In this document: positions 1 through 7,306 of the stretch, one piece after another
Position numbering within the stretch: the first letter of the stretch is position 1
Layout of the letters: each line of letters opens with the position of its first letter
Source of the DNA: JBGOUJ01 sp041477005
Lineage (GTDB): Bacteria; Acidobacteriota; Terriglobia; Bryobacterales; JACQDG01
NCBI GenBank assembly: GCA_041477005.1
Contig: JBGOUJ010000178.1
Coordinates: forward strand, 1-12,317
Direction of reading: 5' to 3'
Length of the DNA stretch: 12,317 bases
Position numbers and translations under genes: made by a program
Notes under the pieces: generated by a model
What the model saw: only the letters and a program-made list of their open reading frames with translations
The model's database searches: none
What the model was told of the DNA's origin: nothing

Positions 1-10
1 AAATTATTGA

Positions 11-40
11 TTGACAACGATACCGAGATTGGTGTATCAT
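11..40 (+). promoter_or_regulatory. sigma70-like promoter of the TonB receptor gene
   Basis: A perfect -35 hexamer TTGACA lies at 11-16 and a -10-like TATCAT (five of six consensus bases) at 35-40, separated by 18 bases. Transcription would start near 47, leaving a leader of about 85 bases before the ATG at 132. It is the best housekeeping-type promoter I see in the window and is correctly placed and oriented for the receptor gene. No operator or riboswitch-like structure is apparent in the leader. The call is based on consensus matching only. Confidence 0.6.
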
Positions 41-94
41 CACCCCCGTTTTGGCCGCATGGTGTTGTGCCACGCGACGCCGGGCCGTCGTATG

Positions 95-131
95 AAGGAG
101 GCTAAGTGTGCGTGCCAACTGGGAGGAAAGC
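95..131 (+). promoter_or_regulatory. two competing ribosome binding sites for the receptor
   Basis: AAGGAGG at 95-101 sits 6 bases before an in-frame GTG at 108, and GGAGG at 122-126 sits 5 bases before ATG 132. Both are well spaced. The ATG is preferred because the product then begins with a clean basic n-region (MDKHK) followed by the hydrophobic signal core. Starting at 108 would add eight residues including two glutamates, which is unusual ahead of a Sec signal peptide. Confidence 0.5.
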
Positions 132-3100
132 ATGGACAAGCACAAGATTTGGAGCTCACTCGCTTTAGCTCTTACTCTGGCTTTGGTACTGTTTGGATCC
201 CCCAGGATCGCTCAAGCTCAGGAAGCGACGGTGGTAGGCAGGATCCAGGACCCGAGCGGCGCCGTCATGCCGGGCGTCCAGGTGGAGATGAAATTCCTGT
301 CGACGAATGACGTTTTCCGCGCCGTCACCACGGCGACCGGAGACTACACCCTCTCCAATCTTCGCGTCGGCGCGTACGAGATACAAGCGTCCGCTGCTGG
401 CTTTAGGACCGAGGTGCGGACCGGCATCACCCTGGAGATTGGCCGCGCTTATCGGTTCGATTTCGCGCTTACCGTCAGCCAGGTGGCGGAAAGAGTAGAG
501 GTAACTTCGGAAGCTCCTCTGTTGAACACGGAGAAGCCGGAAGTCGCAACCGTCATTGACAACACCAAGATCCAGGAACTTCCGCTCAACGGCCGGGACG
601 TGGTTGGCGCTCTCACAAGCTTGGTCCCGGGTGTAGCCCCAGTTCGCGGCTGCAAGATCGGCATCTGCCCTCAACTGCCCGGGTCCTACAACCTCAATGG
701 TATGCGCCAGCAGGACACTCTCGTCCTGGTCGATGGCAGTATGCTATCCCAGAATAACGGCGCAATGACCTATATCCAGGCACCGGACTCGACGCAGGAG
801 TTCGAGGTCAAAACTTCACTCTATGGAGCCGAGTACGGAAACCGGCCGGGAGGCGTCATCAGCGTGGTGACCAAGAGCGGTACGAACACGCTGCACGGCA
901 CCCTGTTCGAGTTCCTTCGCAACAACAAACTGGATGCCCGGAATTTCTTTGACCGCGAGCGGCGCCCCCCGTTCAAGCAGAACCAGTACGGCGCGACGGT
1001 GGGAGGCCCCGTCTACCTTCCCGGCGTATTCAACGGCAAGGACAAGGCCTGGTTCTTCTTTTCCTGGCAAGGCCAGAGGCAGCGGAAGTTCCAGTCGTTT
1101 ACCGGGATCGTGCCGACGGCTGACGAAAAGGCTGGGCGCTTTTCCAGCCCGATCATTGATCCTCTCAGCCGGCAGCCCTTTGCGAACAATACCATTCCGG
1201 CAAATCGGATCAACGACGTGTCAAGAAGGTTCTTGGTCTTCTGGCCCGATCCCAACACGCCCGGCGCCCTTAACTTTACCTGCCCTGCCTGTGCTGTGAA
1301 AGATGACCGGGCCCAGGTCATCGCCAAGACCGACTTCAAGACTTCGAATGCCAATCGTTTTTCGGGACGCTTCATTTGGGATTCTTTCCCGATCCGCCAG
1401 TTGAACCCGATTCAAATCTTCACCAGGGTCGACCCGCTGAGCACCTGGGCGGGCAATTTCGTCAACACACATACGTTCAGCCCCACCGTCGTGAACGAAT
1501 TTGGCGTACACTACTTCAAACGGCCATATTCGCCTGGTAGGGGGACCCAATCCGCCTCCCCCAAAGACTTCAATCGCAGCCTCGGGTTGCCCAACTTTCC
1601 ACGGAGCGCAGCCGATTTAAATAAGGGGGTCCTGGGGCTGAGTGTGCCCGGCTACCTCGCACTTGGCGACGCCTTCTGGTATGGCCAGGCCCCGATTGGT
1701 AACTTCCCGGAGATTAAGGAGAATTTGTCGTTTTATAAAGGGTCCCATTCTCTCAAGACCGGATATCAATTACGGAGAAACTTCTCCTACAATCAGTTCT
1801 CATCGAGTTCCAGCGTTAACTTCTCCGACCGTTACACAGGGAACGCCTTCGCGGACTTCCTGTTGGGATTCCCCACTTCTACGACTCTTGGCGCGGATTT
1901 GTACTGGGGAGACCTGACCCAGATGACCCATTCCTTCTACCTTCAGGACGACTGGAAAGCGACCAGCAAACTTACCGTGAACCTTGGGGTCCGATATGAG
2001 TATCGCGGCCCTTGGGAAGACCGCTCGGGCCTCAGCTCGAACTTCAACCTGCGGACCGGACAGATTGACCCTCCCTACGTGGAAAGAGCAGACCTGCCGG
2101 CTGGGCAAACCGGACGCTATCAAGCGAATGTTCCCCTGGTTACCTTTAGTAAGAGAGGCATACTGCCGCGTATCGGTCTGGCCTATCGCCTCACTCCGAA
2201 GACCGTGGTCCGCTCAGGTTATGGCGCCTATGGTAACGAACCGTATTTCGCCGGGTACTGGAATTTGGGCGGGAACCCACGGCAGAATGCCGTGATCGCC
2301 AATTTTTTCGGTGACTTGGCAACTCCAACATTGTCCTTGTCGAATCCCTTTCCTGTTACGGCCGCAGCAACCCCGCTGTTTAGTCCTATTGGCATCCAAA
2401 GCCCCTTTCCAATGATGGTAGTTCATCAATGGGGCCTGTCCGTCCAGCGCGAGCTAAGCCGAAATACTTCCTTTGAAGTCGCCTATCAGGGCCACCACTC
2501 GCTTCACGAGTTTACTTCGAACGACGTCAACGCCGCCACTCCTGGCCCCGGTGCGCTTCAAGCGCGGCGCCGCTTCCCCGCGTTCGCGTCTATTCAAATG
2601 TGGCTGGGTAACGGGGACTCCAACTATAACGCGTTGGAAGTTAAGTTACAGCGGCGGCCCGGGCCGGACGGTTTGTCCCTGCTCCTTGCCTACACATTCA
2701 GCAAGGTCATTGACATTTCGTCAAGTGGAGGAGAGACAATATCACCAAATGTGTCAAGGAGCCTTAACCGCGGGATGGGAGAAGGCAGTGTTCCCGGACG
2801 CCTGGTCCTGACGCCCGGTTACCGGTCCCCCTTCGGGCCGGGAAGAAAGTTCTTGACCGACAACCCCCTCGGGCATGTCCTGGGCGGCTGGACGGTGTGG
2901 GGAGTCCTTACACTTGCCGCGGGTGATTACCTGACGGCTTCTATGCCCAGCGATAGTCTGAATGTGGGAAGCACCGCCTCGTTTCGGCCCAACGTTCTCA
3001 GAGACCCGAATATGCCGGCATCTGAGAGAACTCCTCAGCGCTGGTTCGATACCTCTGCCTTTGTTACGCCTCCTCCGTTCACCTACGGCAACGCAGGACG

Positions 3101-3326
3101 TGGCATCGTCAAGGGGCCCAATGTACGCAATCTGGACCTAGGCCTGCTTCGGGATTTCAAGCTGTATGAGAGAATGACGCTGCAGTTCCGTTTTGAGGCT
3201 TTCAACCTCACCAACCATACCAATTTCGTGGGTCCTGGGACCACCTTCGCAACCGGAGGCTTTGGAGTTATCGGACGCGCGTACGAATCCAGAGACCTGC
3301 AGTTTGGTCTCAAACTTTTATTCTGA
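132..3326 (+). CDS. TonB-dependent receptor, Oar-like, with carboxypeptidase-regulatory-like N-terminal domain
   Basis: Outer-membrane beta-barrel receptor, 1,064 residues from the ATG at 132. Residues 1-29 form a Sec signal peptide with likely cleavage after AQA. Residues about 33-115 form a carboxypeptidase-regulatory-like (CarboxypepD_reg) beta-sandwich (ATVVGRIQDPSGAVMPGVQV). The plug follows at about 135-250, with the hallmarks LPLNGRDV and GGVISVVTKSGTNTLHG. The rest is barrel, including the family-typical GGPVYLPGVFNGKDKAWFFF, and it ends in phenylalanine (LQFGLKLLF) as expected for recognition by the barrel-assembly machinery. Length is normal for the acidobacterial expansion of this family. 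No TonB box is obvious. By family knowledge it would import a bulky nutrient with energy from TonB-ExbBD; the substrate cannot be read from sequence. Two lipoprotein genes follow on the same strand, which suggests they are partners. The gene appears intact. Confidence 0.93.
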   Translation: MDKHKIWSSLALALTLALVLFGSPRIAQAQEATVVGRIQDPSGAVMPGVQVEMKFLSTNDVFRAVTTATGDYTLSNLRVGAYEIQASAAGFRTEVRTGITLEIGRAYRFDFALTVSQVAERVEVTSEAPLLNTEKPEVATVIDNTKIQELPLNGRDVVGALTSLVPGVAPVRGCKIGICPQLPGSYNLNGMRQQDTLVLVDGSMLSQNNGAMTYIQAPDSTQEFEVKTSLYGAEYGNRPGGVISVVTKSGTNTLHGTLFEFLRNNKLDARNFFDRERRPPFKQNQYGATVGGPVYLPGVFNGKDKAWFFFSWQGQRQRKFQSFTGIVPTADEKAGRFSSPIIDPLSRQPFANNTIPANRINDVSRRFLVFWPDPNTPGALNFTCPACAVKDDRAQVIAKTDFKTSNANRFSGRFIWDSFPIRQLNPIQIFTRVDPLSTWAGNFVNTHTFSPTVVNEFGVHYFKRPYSPGRGTQSASPKDFNRSLGLPNFPRSAADLNKGVLGLSVPGYLALGDAFWYGQAPIGNFPEIKENLSFYKGSHSLKTGYQLRRNFSYNQFSSSSSVNFSDRYTGNAFADFLLGFPTSTTLGADLYWGDLTQMTHSFYLQDDWKATSKLTVNLGVRYEYRGPWEDRSGLSSNFNLRTGQIDPPYVERADLPAGQTGRYQANVPLVTFSKRGILPRIGLAYRLTPKTVVRSGYGAYGNEPYFAGYWNLGGNPRQNAVIANFFGDLATPTLSLSNPFPVTAAATPLFSPIGIQSPFPMMVVHQWGLSVQRELSRNTSFEVAYQGHHSLHEFTSNDVNAATPGPGALQARRRFPAFASIQMWLGNGDSNYNALEVKLQRRPGPDGLSLLLAYTFSKVIDISSSGGETISPNVSRSLNRGMGEGSVPGRLVLTPGYRSPFGPGRKFLTDNPLGHVLGGWTVWGVLTLAAGDYLTASMPSDSLNVGSTASFRPNVLRDPNMPASERTPQRWFDTSAFVTPPPFTYGNAGRGIVKGPNVRNLDLGLLRDFKLYERMTLQFRFEAFNLTNHTNFVGPGTTFATGGFGVIGRAYESRDLQFGLKLLF
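2736..2852 (+). repeat. receptor barrel segment matching the fragment at 4885-5001
   Basis: This 39-codon stretch of the receptor barrel (beginning TISPNVSR and ending SPFGPGRKF) aligns without gaps to 4885-5001. My hand count gives 26 of 39 residues and 81 of 117 bases identical. Many of the differences are synonymous third-position changes, so the two copies look like homologous coding segments rather than a recent DNA duplication. Confidence 0.85.
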
Positions 3327-3455
3327 GAAGGGCGGACTGTTTCAAATCGCTATGCTGCATGCCAAAGAACCGGGCAGTCAGCAAAAGCTGTCGCGCTTGG
3401 CGTCTGTGCCGTTTCGATTAGCTCGCAGAGCCAATCATTGAGGGAGGGTGGGAAC

Positions 3456-4865
3456 ATGTCGAATGGCCCAAGACGAAGGGACTTCGTTGGTGCAAGTGTG
3501 GGTGTGGCTGCCTCGACGTTGGCGGCATGCGGCAATGGGCCGCATGCCGCAATGGGGAGCGCCGAGAAGGCTGGCGCAGGAACCAATGCCTCCAAGCCAT
3601 ACGGTGTCCAGTACTATGAGAAGGTCAACGAGATTTGGAACCGGATATCATCCACGGAACTGCCCATTCTAGCCCAAGCGGCGGACCAGGCGGCGACATG
3701 CCTGAAGAACAGCGGGAAGCTTTATTGCCAAATCGTCGGCGGTCATATGCACCTTGCGGAGATGCGCCGCGACCGGCCCGGAAATCCGGGTTACCTTAAC
3801 AACCTGTCGCGGAATATCAAACCGGAAACGTTTGATTCGGTCGGCAAAGGGGATTTCGTTTTATTCGACTATCCGAAGGAACATATCCGGAAGGCCCGCG
3901 AGCGAGGGGCTTTCACGGTGGGCATCCGAGTTCCTTATCATGCCAATAAGACGACCCCTAAGGGTGTTCTGGCCATGAACGAATTGGCGGAAAACCCGGT
4001 CTTCAGCGACGTCCTGTTGCCGGAAGAATGCTCCAGCATCATCCTTACTTCGCATGTTCCATTCACCGATGGCCTTCTCTTCATTCCAGAAATACCGGCC
4101 GTAAGAGGCTGTGGTAGTTCGCCACAGGGTACATTCAACTTATTTTGGATGCTGAGCGCCGAGATAGCGATGCGTCACAAGGGCGGCGGTGCGATGGGAT
4201 CAACCGACAAGGCCCAGGAGTTCATGCAAACCGTTAAGGAACGGGGCGCAAGGATCAGGAAAAATCTGGATCAGATCGATTCGGTCGCGAAAGCCATGGT
4301 GGAATACGTATCCCGTGGCGGGCGCTATTGGAATTATCCTCTGGGTTACTCGGACGAAAACTCGGCGATCGAACGATGGTCGATCATGGTGGAGGAGAAT
4401 ACGAACCGTGCCTCCGGGCTCGTCATGAGCAAAACGCTGTCTCCGGCTGACATCAGCCAAAAGGCCAAGGCGGGCGATTTCGTGTTCATTGCCGCCGAGG
4501 CGTCCGATGTGAAGGAAAATATTGCGGCGGCGCATGCGTTCAAAAATGCTGGGCTGAAGGTAATTTATGTTGGCCCCAAGACTGAAGGGAGTACGGGCGA
4601 AGATCTTCCCAAGATCGCCGACTGGCATATTGATACTCTTTCCCCGGAGAGGGACGGAGTCTTGAAAGTACCGGGCATGGACAAGAAGGTTTGTCCCACT
4701 ACAGGAGTTCTCTACGCCCTTGCTCAATACATGCTGAACGCTCAGTTCATCGGCCACATGATCAGGGCGGACATGACCCCTCTCCTGTTCATGGGGTTGC
4801 ATCTGATAGGGGGCAGAGCTTACTACAATGTGGTTCAAAAACTCTTCGAGACCCGAGGCTATTGA
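3456..4865 (+). CDS. Tat-exported lipoprotein with two SIS-like (sugar isomerase fold) modules
   Basis: Product of 469 residues from ATG 3456, chosen over the upstream in-frame TTG 3438 because GGGAGG at 3442-3447 is well spaced for the ATG and the signal then starts cleanly. The N-terminus has a twin-arginine motif (RRRDF, residues 6-10), a short hydrophobic stretch and a lipobox TLAAC with the lipidated cysteine at 25. Residues about 50-245 and 265-469 look like two SIS modules. The first carries GKLY then GGHMHLAE, resembling the GxGHSHxLAEE loop of the COG4821 phosphosugar-binding family. The second has AGDFVFIAAEAS, a helix and GLKVIYVG, then VPGMDKKVCPTTGVLYALAQYML and LFMGLHLIGG, resembling that family's C-terminus. 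The usual phosphate-binding SxSG loop is degenerate in both (FDYPKE; AAEASD), so binding rather than isomerisation is more likely. Family assignment is from memory of motifs. It lies 129 bases after the receptor. The exact ligand is unknown. Confidence 0.8.
   Translation: MSNGPRRRDFVGASVGVAASTLAACGNGPHAAMGSAEKAGAGTNASKPYGVQYYEKVNEIWNRISSTELPILAQAADQAATCLKNSGKLYCQIVGGHMHLAEMRRDRPGNPGYLNNLSRNIKPETFDSVGKGDFVLFDYPKEHIRKARERGAFTVGIRVPYHANKTTPKGVLAMNELAENPVFSDVLLPEECSSIILTSHVPFTDGLLFIPEIPAVRGCGSSPQGTFNLFWMLSAEIAMRHKGGGAMGSTDKAQEFMQTVKERGARIRKNLDQIDSVAKAMVEYVSRGGRYWNYPLGYSDENSAIERWSIMVEENTNRASGLVMSKTLSPADISQKAKAGDFVFIAAEASDVKENIAAAHAFKNAGLKVIYVGPKTEGSTGEDLPKIADWHIDTLSPERDGVLKVPGMDKKVCPTTGVLYALAQYMLNAQFIGHMIRADMTPLLFMGLHLIGGRAYYNVVQKLFETRGY
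3522..3550. repeat. perfect 12-bp inverted repeat inside the lipoprotein signal region
   Basis: The arm GCGGCATGCGGC (3522-3533) is exactly complementary to GCCGCATGCCGC (3539-3550), with a 5-base loop AATGG. It lies 66-94 bases after the start codon, encoding the lipobox cysteine and the residues after it. In mRNA it would fold into a very stable GC-rich hairpin. There is no U-tract, so it is not a standard terminator. It may only reflect codon choice, or be a small repeated palindromic element. Confidence 0.7.
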
Positions 4866-4884
4866 TCGCAGAGACGCTAGGCGC

Positions 4885-5001
4885 ACGATCTCAGAAAATG
4901 TTTCTCGGGCGGCTAACCGCGGGCTGGCGGAAAGCAGTGTTCCTGGCCCGTTTTCAGTGACGCCCGGCTGCGAATCTCCCTTCGGGCCAGGGAGGATGTT
5001 C
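4885..5001 (+). pseudogene. TonB receptor barrel fragment (gene fossil)
   Basis: This stretch translates, in the frame of the downstream lipoprotein, to a segment with TISENVSR, NRG, SVPG, TPG and SPFGPGR. It aligns gap-free with codons at 2736-2852 of the intact receptor (26 of 39 residues by hand). A weaker match (AID against VID, with one codon fewer) suggests it may reach back to about 4860, the end of the preceding gene. There is no plug, signal peptide or barrel end around it, so it cannot be a working receptor. The largely synonymous differences imply it came from a second, diverged receptor gene once at this site, later lost except for this piece. Its last codons supply the GGAGG and ATG at which the next gene probably starts. 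Confidence 0.75.
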
Positions 5002-6987
5002 TATACTGGCGGTTTTGTTGCTCTGCTGAGCCTGATTTTGTTGGCTAGTGGCCTCGGCTGCAGCGGGTCAAGGGGAAAAAACGGATCCGCGGCGGTTGTC
5101 GAAGCCAATCCGCCCTTCGCTGCATCTTACTTCGACGCATGGTCCACCGGGTGTCGAGACGCCCGAAAAGACCTATCAACAGTAATACGGTCAGCGGAGG
5201 AGGCTGCCAACCGAGTCAAGGCGGGCGGCGACCTGTTCATAGCCAGCGTTCGTCCCGACTTCGTCTCAGAAGGCATGGGGCGCTCCGGCGGCCTGATGCT
5301 ACTCAGGCAGTACAATTCCGATGCTAAGCTTGCCCATGACCCGCTGCATCCAAAACCGGCAACCATATTATCTCCGAAAGATACTGTGATATTCTCCTGG
5401 ACGAATTCCACCCCCGATCGGGATCTCGCCCTTGCGCGCGAGCTGCATGCCACAGGTGCATACGTTATCGGCATTGGCCCGAAGCCGGCGAAACAAGGCG
5501 CCGACGAACTGCTGGAAAACGTTGGGATGCTTCTTGAAAGCTCGCTTCCCCTGACACCAGCCGTAATTCAACGTTTCAACGGCGAGACCTACCCGCTGGT
5601 ATCCTTGCAGAACCTTGCGATTCTCTGGACATTCACGGGGGAATTCGCGTCAGCTCTCACGCGTCAAGGCTATATGCCTGCGATGTACCAGAGCGTCCTC
5701 GTGCCCGGCGCGCGTGAACGCAATTTGGGCTTCCGTGGCCAGCGATTCCATAAAGAGCACACGGTTCCGGCGATCCCTGCAGGCCAGTTGGGCCAAATGT
5801 ACTTGGAGAAGCTTGGTGACATTTACAGCGCCCTGCGCCAGGACGAGGTTGGGTCCATCGAGAAGGTAGCGCAGGCATGTACGAAGGTTCGAAAAGACGG
5901 GCATGAGGTTCATGCATTTCTGATCTCCCACTTTCCCATGTTCCAACCCGGCTCACCGGGAGATCGGCGGTTTATGGATGCTTTCGAAGGATTTTCGGGA
6001 GAGGTCCCTCCACAGGATTGGCTTACGAAGGTTCTGAAACAAGGGGACCTGTTTTTCTTCCTGGGTTATTATCGCCGGCCGATAGAGGGTTACGAGGCAG
6101 CCCGCCGGGCAGGCGCGCAAATCGTAGAGGTTATCAGCGGCATGGGAAAGCCCGAGACCGCGCAGCCAACACCAGACTACGTGATAAATCCAAGGTGGCC
6201 GTTTGGCGATGCGTTGGTGCCGGTAACGAACTACGATGTAAGAATTCTGCCGAGCTCCGGGGTCGTGCAGGCTTCCATCTACTGGGCTGTTATCGGATCT
6301 ATGTCCGTGGAGGAAGAAAAGGCCGAGGCAGCCATCCGCTCCATGAAGTTCGTCCGCATCGAACCGGGCAATTTTCAGATGGGGGAGGAGACAGAGGACA
6401 AGAATTCGATGCCGGTGCATTCGGTAACTATCACTCGCCCGTTTGACATGCAGGCGACGGAGCTGACCCAAGCACAATGGGAGAGCATTATGGGGCGCAA
6501 TCCGAGTGAATTCAAGGGCGACGAACGCCCCGCGGATAACGTTACCTGGGATGATGTGCAGGAGTTCATCGGTAAGTTAAATGCCCGGAAGGCTGGCTAT
6601 TCGTACCGGCTTCCAACCGAGGCGGAATGGGAGTATTCCTCCCGGGCGGGTTCAACCAGCTCGAGCACCGCAAAGCTGGATGACACGGCCTGGTACCTCA
6701 GCAACTCGGGCAAGGAAACGCACCCGGTGGCTCGAAAGCAGCCCAATGCTTGGGGACTGTATGACATGAACGGCAATGTCTGTGAATGGGTGCAGGATTA
6801 CTATGCTTCATATTCTCCGGGGCCGGCGAAAGATCCGCAGGGCCCGTCCCCAGGTTCCAGCCGGGTCGTTCGAGGTTGCGGTTGGGGCGGCGTCACCGGC
6901 ATCTGCACCCCGACATTTCGTGAGGCTCTCGCCACGGTCCGCCGGGACGGCGCGCTTGGCTTCCGCCTTGTGCGAGGGCCTCTATGA
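4996..6987 (+). CDS. lipoprotein with two SIS-like modules fused to an FGE-sulfatase-like domain
   Basis: Product of 663 residues from ATG 4996. The frame is open back to an ATG at 4828, but the 56 extra codons are the out-of-frame end of the previous gene plus the receptor fossil, and the hydrophobic signal core starts only after 4996. The lipidation cysteine would be 22 (SGLGC), a weak lipobox. Residues about 40-245 and 265-445 repeat the two-module plan of the preceding protein: GGDLFIASV, then DTVIFSWTNSTPDRDLALARELHATG, and GDLFFFLGYYRRPIEGYEAARRAGAQ, then VRILPSSGVV. Residues 450-663 are an FGE-sulfatase fold (FVRIEPGNFQMG, ATELTQAQW, YRLPTEAEWEYSSR, GLYDMNGNVCEWVQD, GFRLVRG). Where true formylglycine-generating enzymes have two copper-binding cysteines, only C637 is present and the first aligns with glycine, so oxidase activity is unlikely. 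It is 130 bases after its paralogue. The domain probably serves ligand binding. Confidence 0.82.
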   Translation: MFYTGGFVALLSLILLASGLGCSGSRGKNGSAAVVEANPPFAASYFDAWSTGCRDARKDLSTVIRSAEEAANRVKAGGDLFIASVRPDFVSEGMGRSGGLMLLRQYNSDAKLAHDPLHPKPATILSPKDTVIFSWTNSTPDRDLALARELHATGAYVIGIGPKPAKQGADELLENVGMLLESSLPLTPAVIQRFNGETYPLVSLQNLAILWTFTGEFASALTRQGYMPAMYQSVLVPGARERNLGFRGQRFHKEHTVPAIPAGQLGQMYLEKLGDIYSALRQDEVGSIEKVAQACTKVRKDGHEVHAFLISHFPMFQPGSPGDRRFMDAFEGFSGEVPPQDWLTKVLKQGDLFFFLGYYRRPIEGYEAARRAGAQIVEVISGMGKPETAQPTPDYVINPRWPFGDALVPVTNYDVRILPSSGVVQASIYWAVIGSMSVEEEKAEAAIRSMKFVRIEPGNFQMGEETEDKNSMPVHSVTITRPFDMQATELTQAQWESIMGRNPSEFKGDERPADNVTWDDVQEFIGKLNARKAGYSYRLPTEAEWEYSSRAGSTSSSTAKLDDTAWYLSNSGKETHPVARKQPNAWGLYDMNGNVCEWVQDYYASYSPGPAKDPQGPSPGSSRVVRGCGWGGVTGICTPTFREALATVRRDGALGFRLVRGPL

Positions 6988-7075
6988 CCTTTCTCGCCGC
7001 TCTCCGGTAGGATATAGTAATCAGACCAGGCCTGCGGATGTTGCTCCAGATGCCAGTCTTGACCCAAGGATGTTG

Positions 7076-7306
7076 ATGGTGGCCTTCCGACTCAACTGCC
7101 CCAACTGCGGTAGCAGACCCTACACCGAGTTTTCATTCGGGGGCGAAGCCCGGCGCTCGGATCTCGAAGAAGGTTACGAACAAGCCTGGTTGCCCGACAA
7201 CGCGGCCGGCGTCCAGACGGAACGCTGGTTCCACAGCGCGGGCTGCGGCCGATGGCTAACCGTCCGGCGCGACACACTTACTAACAAGGTCGATGCCATC
7301 GATTAA
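7076..7306 (+). CDS. soxD: sarcosine oxidase-type delta subunit, zinc-binding
   Basis: Small subunit of 76 residues of a heterotetrameric sarcosine oxidase-type complex. It matches the family pattern: CPNCGSR near the N-terminus, FSFGGEA, TERWFHSAGCGRWL and RRDTLTNKV. Cysteines 8 and 11, His53 and Cys57 correspond to the zinc ligands known for the family. It is slightly short, lacking the variable C-terminal tail of some homologues. ATG 7076 is preferred because AAGGA at 7066-7070 is then 5 bases upstream; ATG 7070 (two residues longer) is possible but its Shine-Dalgarno would abut it. The open frame continues upstream into the previous gene, but that part has no delta-subunit character. Its last 14 bases overlap soxA, so translation is probably coupled. 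Substrate could be sarcosine or another N-alkyl amino acid. Confidence 0.88.
   Translation: MVAFRLNCPNCGSRPYTEFSFGGEARRSDLEEGYEQAWLPDNAAGVQTERWFHSAGCGRWLTVRRDTLTNKVDAID

Noticed and set aside
108..131. GTG 108 start for the receptor with a strong ribosome binding site
   Set aside because: It would put eight residues with two glutamates before the signal peptide; ATG 132 also has a good site and gives a standard signal. Kept only as an alternative.
3327..3455. Terminator or promoter between the receptor and the first lipoprotein gene
   Set aside because: I found no stem with a T-tract and no paired -35/-10 of quality; this gap stays unassigned.
4200..4886. Open frame of 228 codons on the - strand
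   Set aside because: It lies wholly opposite the first SIS-like lipoprotein, shows no motif or signal, and is explained by the codon use of the + strand gene.
6990..7018. Possible promoter for soxDAGB with TATAGT at 7013-7018
   Set aside because: The -10 is acceptable, but the correctly spaced -35 would be TTTCTC, too weak to claim.
6776..7075. Upstream extension of soxD into the FGE-domain gene
   Set aside because: The extra 100 codons overlap a well-supported gene in another frame and have no similarity to delta subunits, whose family start falls near 7076.
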